Shown here: piece after piece, positions 7,407 through 11,350 of the stretch | How positions within the stretch are numbered: the first letter of the stretch is position 1 | How the letters are laid out: every line of letters begins with the position of its first letter | Assembly: GCA_018065815.1 (NCBI GenBank) | Contig: JAGHSP010000332.1 | Coordinates: 1-11,350, forward strand | Source: Candidatus Sodaliphilus limicaballi | GTDB taxonomy: Bacteria; Bacteroidota; Bacteroidia; Bacteroidales; Muribaculaceae | Reading direction: 5' to 3' | DNA: 11,350 nucleotides | The notes under the pieces: generated by a model | What the model saw: the letters and a program-made list of their open reading frames with translations, nothing else | The model's database searches: none | What the model was told of the DNA's origin: nothing | Program-made: the position numbers and the translations under genes

Positions 7407-8948
7407 TTAATCGTTGTTGTTATCGTTGTTTTTGTTGAAGTTCACATCGTTCTCGTTCACCTCGCGGCGCATCCAGCTCTTGCGGCGTCCGTGCACGATA
7501 GACACTTCCTTGTCGGCACCGAGCTGCGGCTCGCGGTTGAACGGACGGAACGGACGGCGGTCGCCACGGTCGTCACGGCGGTCGAAACGGGGACGGTCGT
7601 CACGGCGCTCGAAACGGGGACGGTCGCCACGGTCATCACGGCGGGGACGGTCATCACGACGCTCAAAGCGGGGACGGTCATCACGACGCTCAAAGCGGGG
7701 ACGGTCGCCACGGTCGAATGTCTCGCGGAACTCGCGGCGCTGCAGGTTGCGGCGGTCTTCGCTGGCGCGGAAACCTTCGTTCTTGATCGACTCGCCGCGC
7801 TCACGCATGTCGTTGTATTTGCCTTCGAAAATCACGTATTGGCGCAGCTCGCAGTCGAGCGAACCGTTGTAGAGGTCATATTTCACCGAGGGACGCAGGC
7901 CTATCATGTTGAAGTGCGGTCCATCGACGCTGATCACCCAAGCGTTGTAGCCACGGAACACCTGCTTGAACTTGGTGCCCAGGGTAGAGTAGAGGTCGTC
8001 GATGTTGCCCACTTGCAGGCGTTCGCCGTAGGGGGGATTGGTGATGAGCACGCCACCTTCGGGAGCCTCGGTGATGTCCTCGACAGCCTTGAGCTCGAGC
8101 TCGACATACTTGCTCACGCCGGCACGCTTAACGTTGGCGCGTGAAATGGCGATTGCCTTGCCGTTGATGTCGCTGCCATAGATTTTGTGCTTGAACTCGC
8201 GTTCGCCGCTGTCGTCATTGTATATGTTGTCAAAGAGTTCCTCGTCATAGTCGGGCCACTGCTGGAAGGCAAATCCCTGGCGATAGACGCCGGGGTTGAT
8301 GTTTGCGGCGATGAGCGCAGCCTCGACCAGGAATGTGCCCGAACCGCACATTGGGTCAACGAAGTTGCTGTTGCCGTCCCAACCGCTGAGCTTGATGATG
8401 CCTGCTGCCAGCACCTCATTGATGGGAGCGTCGGTCTGTGCCTCGCGCCACCCGCGCTTGTAGAGGGGCTCGCCGCTAGAGTCGAGCGAGAGGGTGACCT
8501 CGTTGCCTGCGATGTGCACGTCGAGCCTGATGTCGGGGTTAGTCACCCTGATAGAGGGACGCTTGTCGTAACGCTCGCTGAAGAAGTCCACAATCGCATC
8601 CTTCACGCGATAGGTGACGAAGCGTGAGTGGCTGAATTCCTCGCCGAATGTGGTTGCATCGATTGAAAAAGTCTTGTTCACGCTCATGATGTCCTCCCAG
8701 TTGTAGAGCTTGATCTGCTCGTAGAGTTCGTCGGGGTTAGACGCGCGGAATTTGTAGATGGGTTTAAGTACGCGAAGCGCAGTGCGAAGGCAGAAATTTG
8801 CCTTATACAGCATTTCTTTATCTCCGTTGAAGGCAACCATGCGTATGCCTTCGGTAACATCCTGTGCGCCAAGAGTTCTCAACTCTTCGGCCAGGACACC
8901 TTCAAGGCCCTTGAAGGTCTTTGCTACCATTTCAAATGTCTCGTTCAT
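7407..8948 (-). CDS. rlmL: THUMP-domain class I SAM-dependent rRNA (guanine-N2) methyltransferase, RlmL type, with Arg-rich tail (513 aa)
   Basis: The protein corresponds to the N-terminal (RlmL) half of the E. coli RlmKL fusion, which makes m2G2445 in 23S rRNA, and to B. subtilis YpsC. Residues about 5-165 form the ferredoxin-like/THUMP RNA-binding part ('KTFKGLEGVLAEEL' to 'LYKRGWR'). Residues about 175-385 form the methyltransferase: 'DPMCGSGTFLVEAALIA' (198-214) binds SAM, 'GSDINGKAI' (258-266) follows, and 'NPPYGER' (304-310) is the catalytic motif. Residues 'NINPGVYRQGFAFQQW' match the RlmL-specific insert. There is no RlmK domain. From about 386 the chain becomes a charged, probably disordered tail with RPRFERRDD-type repeats (412-470), then 'GRRKSWMRRE' and an Asn/Asp-rich end. 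A TTG at 8960 keeps the frame open, but the promoter just upstream leaves almost no leader for it, so ATG 8948 is chosen. It is the first gene of the operon. The symbol is by family; the exact target base is inferred. Confidence 0.9.
   Translation of the reverse strand: MNETFEMVAKTFKGLEGVLAEELRTLGAQDVTEGIRMVAFNGDKEMLYKANFCLRTALRVLKPIYKFRASNPDELYEQIKLYNWEDIMSVNKTFSIDATTFGEEFSHSRFVTYRVKDAIVDFFSERYDKRPSIRVTNPDIRLDVHIAGNEVTLSLDSSGEPLYKRGWREAQTDAPINEVLAAGIIKLSGWDGNSNFVDPMCGSGTFLVEAALIAANINPGVYRQGFAFQQWPDYDEELFDNIYNDDSGEREFKHKIYGSDINGKAIAISRANVKRAGVSKYVELELKAVEDITEAPEGGVLITNPPYGERLQVGNIDDLYSTLGTKFKQVFRGYNAWVISVDGPHFNMIGLRPSVKYDLYNGSLDCELRQYVIFEGKYNDMRERGESIKNEGFRASEDRRNLQRREFRETFDRGDRPRFERRDDRPRFERRDDRPRRDDRGDRPRFERRDDRPRFDRRDDRGDRRPFRPFNREPQLGADKEVSIVHGRRKSWMRREVNENDVNFNKNNDNNND
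7557..7716 (-). repeat. In-gene tandem repeats encoding the Arg/Asp-rich tail
   Basis: A 27-base unit (nine residues, RPRFERRDD in one phase) is repeated in tandem. The copies at 7643-7669 and 7670-7696 are identical. Two more diverged copies, using cgaaacgg instead of caaagcgg, lie to the left, separated by shorter RRDDRGD spacers. All changes keep the reading frame, as expected for expansion and contraction under selection for protein composition. Confidence 0.8.
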
Positions 8949-8970
8949 TATATTTTGCAAAATTTTGTTG

Positions 8971-9001
8971 CAAAGATAGTTGTTTTTTACGAAACACGAA
9001 A
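8971..9001 (-). promoter_or_regulatory. Bacteroidota-type promoter of the rlmL-purD-membrane-pdxB operon
   Basis: On the minus strand, TATCTTTG (plus 8971-8978) matches the -7 consensus TAnnTTTG exactly. TTTC (plus 8998-9001), a one-mismatch -33 element, lies 19 bases upstream. Transcription should begin near 8964-8967, giving a leader of about 16-20 bases before ATG 8948. It overlaps the start of the repeat mosaic: the -33 element lies inside an ACGAAA-type phrase. Confidence 0.65.
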
Positions 9002-9230
9002 GACGAAGGCCGAAAAAATGTCACTTCCCCCTCTCCCCACACCCTCCCCCGCAGAGGCACAGAGGACACAGAGATATATTTTCCTCTCGGGGAACTTAAT
9101 CTCTCGGGGAACCCGGGGAACTCGGGGAGGATATATAATCTGGTTAATCTGGAAAAGAAATTATTTTAATTTCTTTCAGTTATTATTAAATCTGTGTTGT
9201 CTGTGAAATCCGCGCGGGGTGTCCGCAAAA
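8991..9230. repeat. Intergenic mosaic of short repetitive phrases
   Basis: The 413-base gap 8949-9361 holds no credible gene. Its core is a run of distinct low-complexity phrases: ACGAA(A/G) repeats (8990-9014); a pyrimidine-rich stretch (9021-9050); GCAGAGGCACAGAGGACACA with more CAGAG (9051-9073); CTCTCGGGGA at 9084-9093 and 9101-9110 with further CGGGGA copies to about 9130; TAATCTGG twice (9136-9143, 9145-9152); TAATTTCTTTCAGT (9167-9180), shared with 78-91; and CTGTGTTGTCTGTGAAATCCGCG (9192-9214). Short open frames here are low-complexity and not believable as proteins. From 9231 to 9300 I see nothing distinctive. Confidence 0.7.
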
Positions 9231-9322
9231 AACATTGGTGTATAGTTACAACCAGATTCGTTTTTGAATGTTGGGCTGGGGCTAGTTGCTCGGTTGATGG
9301 TGTGGCATGGGCGTGGGGAATA

Positions 9323-9330
9323 TAAATTTG
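9323..9330 (+). promoter_or_regulatory. Candidate -7 promoter element of the portal-like gene
   Basis: TAAATTTG at 9323-9330 matches the Bacteroidota -7 consensus TAnnTTTG exactly and lies 31 bases before the ATG, giving a leader of about 25 bases. No good TTTG-like -33 element is at the usual 19-21 base distance; the nearest TTGA (9294-9297) is 25 bases away. The position relative to the gene is ideal, but the promoter is only half supported. Confidence 0.45.
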
Positions 9331-9361
9331 CAGCGTTTTTTCAATTAAATCTAGAAATACT

Positions 9362-10759
9362 ATGGAACAGAATGTGAATGTGGCGGTTCTTGATGCCGCT
9401 TTCAGGGCATGGAACAGTGGTGCCCAGCTGCGCAAGAGCCGCTTGCGCAACAAGCGTTTCGCCTATGGCGACCAGTGGGGTGACGTGTCGGTAGATGCTA
9501 GCGGCAATGTGTTGACCGACTGGCAGCGTTATAGTGCCAATGGTGCATTGCCAGTGACTAACAACTTGATACGCAACTTGATGCGCACTGTCGTGGGGCG
9601 CTATCGTGTGCAGGAGCTTGAAAATGGCAATGCAGGCGTTGGTGCTAACGATGTGGCGCGCTTCAACAATCTCAACGAGATCGACAGCCGTGCCCTTGAG
9701 GAGTTTCTTCTCTCGGGCAGCTGCGTGCAGCGCATCGACCGCTCTGCCGAGGCCGGGATGAACCATGTGGTGGTGGAAAACGTGAACCCTAACAAATTTT
9801 TTATCAACGCCTTGTGCGATGTGCGCGGGTGGGACTGCGAGATTGTGGGCCAACTCCACGACTTGAGCATTGCCCGACTGCTGCAACGGGTGGCATGCGG
9901 GTCGCGCCGCAAGGCTCTGTGGGTGCGCAGGCTATACACCGACAATGCGCAGGCTCGCAGCGAGGCGTTTGCCCACTCGATTGGCGCCGACTCCCAGAGC
10001 GCGACTCAATTCTGGCACACCGATGAACCCGGCAAATGCCGTGCTATTGAAGTGTGGACGCTCGAAAGCCGCGAGGTGGCGGTGTGTCACAACCGCCTCA
10101 CTGCACAGGTTACCGTGGAAAGTCCTTCCGCTGCGCGAAAATACAAGGACTGTGGCCATGTGGATGTGAAGTGGGATGTAGCCACGCTGTGGCATTGCCG
10201 ATGGTTCACGCCCATGGGCGACCTGCTTGCCGAGTGGGACTCACCCTACGAGCACAAGAGCCATCCGTTTGCCATGAAGTTTTATCCGCTTACCGACGGA
10301 GAGGTACATTCGTTTGTCGAGGGCATAATCGACCAGCAGAAGCATGTTAACCGCATGATTACCTTGCTCGACCACATCATGGCATCGTGTGCCAAGGGGG
10401 TGTTGCTCTACCCCGAGACGGCATTGCCCGATGGATTCACGTGGGCCGATGTGCGCCGCGTGTGGAGCTCCACCGGAGGTATCTTGCCCTACTCGCCGCA
10501 GATGGGGACCGAGAAACCAGAGCAGATATCGGCCAATGCGACCGACATAGGCGGATATGAGATGATAAAGTTGCAGATGCAGCTGCTCGAGGACGTGTCG
10601 GGCGTGAACGGATCATTGCAGGGCAAGGCTTCGCCTGGCGTGAACTCGGCCAACATGTACCAGCTGCAAGCCGACAACGCCAGCATGGCAATGGCCGACA
10701 TCTACGGTTCGTTCACTGCATTCAGGAACGCAAGAAATAGCAAAATCGAGGCGGTGTGA
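9362..10759 (+). CDS. Orphan phage portal-like protein, probably truncated at the C terminus (465 aa)
   Basis: Portal proteins form the dodecameric ring through which DNA enters a tailed-phage capsid. This one resembles P22-like portals found in Bacteroidota prophages. The N terminus has 'NKRFAYGDQW' (about 30-39) and 'VTNNLIRNLMRTVVGRYR' (about 65-82), like the family's GdQW and N-R-pl-v-G patterns. The middle has 'VENVNPNKFFI' (about 139-149). The later part has 'FVEGIIDQQKHVNRMITLLDHIMASCAKGVLL' and 'LEDVSGVNGSLQGKASPGVNSANMYQLQADNA'. The protein stops just after 'FTAFRNARNSKIEAV', where related portals usually continue through another helical or barrel part, so it seems cut short. No terminase, capsid or tail gene is adjacent, and both flanks are repeat-rich non-coding DNA. 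The start is the first ATG after a host-type -7 element. It is either a prophage remnant or a domesticated protein; the reading frame shows no internal damage. Confidence 0.72.
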   Translation: MEQNVNVAVLDAAFRAWNSGAQLRKSRLRNKRFAYGDQWGDVSVDASGNVLTDWQRYSANGALPVTNNLIRNLMRTVVGRYRVQELENGNAGVGANDVARFNNLNEIDSRALEEFLLSGSCVQRIDRSAEAGMNHVVVENVNPNKFFINALCDVRGWDCEIVGQLHDLSIARLLQRVACGSRRKALWVRRLYTDNAQARSEAFAHSIGADSQSATQFWHTDEPGKCRAIEVWTLESREVAVCHNRLTAQVTVESPSAARKYKDCGHVDVKWDVATLWHCRWFTPMGDLLAEWDSPYEHKSHPFAMKFYPLTDGEVHSFVEGIIDQQKHVNRMITLLDHIMASCAKGVLLYPETALPDGFTWADVRRVWSSTGGILPYSPQMGTEKPEQISANATDIGGYEMIKLQMQLLEDVSGVNGSLQGKASPGVNSANMYQLQADNASMAMADIYGSFTAFRNARNSKIEAV

Positions 10760-10798
10760 TACTGCAGGGCAACAGCATCAAAATTGCTGCAACAATAC

Positions 10799-10838
10799 AT
10801 GTCCGTTAGGACATTGCACCAATGTTGTTTTTACGGAC
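10799..10838 (+). terminator. Attenuator-like hairpin cluster / weak terminator after the portal-like gene
   Basis: ACATTG (10811-10816) pairs with CAATGT (10820-10825) around a three-base loop and is followed by TGTTTTT, a weak intrinsic terminator shape 50 bases after the portal stop. It is enclosed by GTCCGT (10801-10806) pairing with ACGGAC (10833-10838). An alternative hairpin, ATGTCC (10799-10804) with GGACAT (10809-10814), uses some of the same bases and cannot form at the same time. Confidence 0.4.
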
Positions 10839-10930
10839 TCCCCGCGCACATCTCACGGATCACACAAGATTTTGTGATGAGAGGCTGGAAGCCGACACGA
10901 GGGTGTGTCAAAATGCGAAATCAAGTTGAT

Positions 10931-10975
10931 GTGCGGTCGACACTCCCGTGTCGTCCGCACGCTCGGAACGAGCGT
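10931..10975. other. Long hairpin followed by a second hairpin
   Basis: GTGCGG (10931-10936) pairs with CCGCAC (10955-10960). After a T-T mismatch, CGACAC (10938-10943) pairs with GTGTCG (10948-10953) around a TCCC loop, making a 12-pair stem with one mismatch. A neighbouring hairpin, ACGCTCG (10959-10965) with CGAGCGT (10969-10975), has a GAA loop and shares two bases with the first. No T run follows directly, so a standard terminator is unlikely. Confidence 0.6.
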
Positions 10976-11062
10976 AAGACATTTTTATGTTAATTTTCAG
11001 TTGATTTCAAGCGAAGCGCCATTTCTTTGAGGGAGTCTGCGATAATAAATATTGCTAATTTG

Positions 11063-11078
11063 TTGTCCGGCAGGACAA
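11063..11078. repeat. GTCC-NNNA-GGAC hairpin family (three copies in this region)
   Basis: Three short hairpins share a GTCC-NNNA-GGAC core: ATGTCC-GTTA-GGACAT (10799-10814), TTGTCC-GGCA-GGACAA (11063-11078, this entry) and GCGTCC-AGCA-GGACGC (11141-11156). The two outer base pairs differ in each copy but always still pair, which is compensating change. They are 250 and 62 bases apart. Confidence 0.6.
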
Positions 11079-11088
11079 TACCTGAATA

Positions 11089-11121
11089 ACCCCCACCGCC
11101 GAACGAAGTGGCGGTGGGGGT
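11089..11121. other. GC-rich 12-bp hairpin
   Basis: ACCCCCACCGCC (11089-11100) pairs perfectly with GGCGGTGGGGGT (11110-11121) around the loop GAACGAAGT. It is the most stable single hairpin in the window after the 193-224 terminator. It is not followed by a T run on either strand, so it is probably not an intrinsic terminator. It lies between two GTCC-NNNA-GGAC hairpins. Confidence 0.7.
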
Positions 11122-11140
11122 ATAGTATCAACAGGTGGGT

Positions 11141-11156
11141 GCGTCCAGCAGGACGC
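11141..11156. repeat. GTCC-NNNA-GGAC hairpin, third copy
   Basis: GCGTCC (11141-11146) pairs with GGACGC (11151-11156) around the loop AGCA. It is the GC-rich member of the three-copy hairpin family described at 11063-11078. Confidence 0.55.
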
Positions 11157-11350
11157 TAATTGGAGCAAATAGGTGAAATTCAAATGGTTTCATATGCTAA
11201 AGTTGAGTTAAATTATTTTCAGTTCATTTTCAGTGTATTTCAAGCGTAGCGCCACCACCTAAATACAACCCAAGAGAAAAGGCGCTTCGCTTGAAATCAA
11301 CTAAAAATTAACAAAAAATTTATTCTTTGTCAACATCCGTAACTATTCAG

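Larger units (their letters stand above)
10988..11313. repeat. 326-base segment bounded by 33-base inverted repeats, with a third internal copy
   Basis: Positions 10988-11020 and 11281-11313 are inverted copies of a 33-base sequence with a single mismatch (C versus T after GTTAATTTT). Both carry the distinctive core TTTCAAGCGAAGCGCC. A third, direct copy at 11227-11253 matches the left copy at 24 of 27 positions. The third and right copies can form a 16-base stem with one mismatch (11238-11253 with 11281-11296, loop of 27). There is no coding frame inside. I could not identify a clear target-site duplication, so it is MITE-like only in form. Confidence 0.65.
10760..11350. other. Structured non-coding region downstream of the portal-like gene
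   Basis: These 591 bases hold no believable gene. The only open frame, 10784-10993 on the plus strand, is short, Cys/Arg-rich and crosses several hairpins. The stretch is unusually full of inverted repeats: 10799-10814, 10811-10825, 10931-10960, 10959-10975, 11063-11078, 11089-11121, 11141-11156 and 11238-11296. It also carries a three-copy repeat that bounds 10988-11313. It may be the decayed remains of a mobile element, one or more structured RNAs, or a cluster of REP-like hairpins. The sequence alone does not decide. Confidence 0.6.

Noticed and set aside
7557..7716. CRISPR-like array from the regular 27-base repeats
   Set aside because: The repeats are in frame within a coding gene, tandem without unique spacers, and encode an Arg/Asp-rich tail.
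7392..8144. Plus-strand open frame with TVITTLKAG-type repeats opposite the methyltransferase tail
   Set aside because: The repeats are the antisense of the Arg/Asp tail repeats; the frame is open only because of that composition.
8949..8960. TTG start at 8960 for the methyltransferase
   Set aside because: It lies about 5 bases or less from the predicted transcription start, whereas ATG 8948 leaves a normal leader and gives a family-like N terminus.
10784..10993. Short plus-strand open frame, in the same frame as the portal gene after its TGA
   Set aside because: Its composition is Cys/Arg-rich and unlike the portal. It crosses several hairpins including 10931-10960, and it has no promoter or family resemblance. 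An SKLLQQYM stretch just before it hints at portal-like sequence but is too short to support readthrough.

Overview
The window looks like chromosomal DNA from a gut-type member of the Bacteroidales (Bacteroidota), probably near Muribaculaceae or Prevotellaceae. The order is better supported than the family. The evidence is: two elements matching the Bacteroidota sigma factor -7 consensus (TAnnTTTG); no Shine-Dalgarno-like sequences at gene starts; a large multidomain 'choice-of-anchor J' surface protein with a C-terminal sorting-type tail; a PdxB-type dehydrogenase that ends early compared with the proteobacterial enzyme; and a THUMP-type rRNA methyltransferase.

Layout, left to right. Positions 1-269 are non-coding and hold a strong minus-strand intrinsic terminator (193-224) plus one copy of a low-complexity intergenic repeat phrase. 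Positions 270-3863 (minus) encode a 1197-residue secreted or surface protein with its own leader. Positions 4118-8948 (minus) form a compact four-gene operon, read from right to left: a 23S rRNA guanine-N2 methyltransferase of the RlmL type with an Arg/Asp-rich repeat tail, then purD, then an uncharacterised polytopic membrane protein, then pdxB. Gaps between these genes are 24, 8 and 11 bases. A promoter with a perfect -7 element sits just upstream of the methyltransferase and decides its start codon. The operon joins rRNA modification, purine synthesis (GAR synthetase) and pyridoxal phosphate synthesis (erythronate-4-phosphate dehydrogenase), all housekeeping functions.

Positions 8949-9361 are a divergent intergenic region. 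It is a mosaic of at least five short, internally repetitive 'phrases', and part of it matches the non-coding DNA at the left edge of the window.

Positions 9362-10759 (plus) encode a lone phage-portal-like protein, apparently cut short at its C terminus. It has a host-type -7 element upstream and no other phage gene in view. Positions 10760-11350 are 591 bases with no credible gene but unusually dense structure: an attenuator-like pair of competing hairpins, a 13-bp hairpin, three hairpins sharing a GTCC-NNNA-GGAC core with compensating outer base pairs, a 12-bp GC-rich hairpin, and three copies of a ~30-base repeat. The outer two copies are inverted and bound a 326-base segment like a small non-autonomous element.

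The most unusual parts are the non-coding mosaics on either side of the orphan portal gene, and the Arg-rich repeat tail on the methyltransferase. I see no CRISPR array, tRNA, rRNA or complete transposase.
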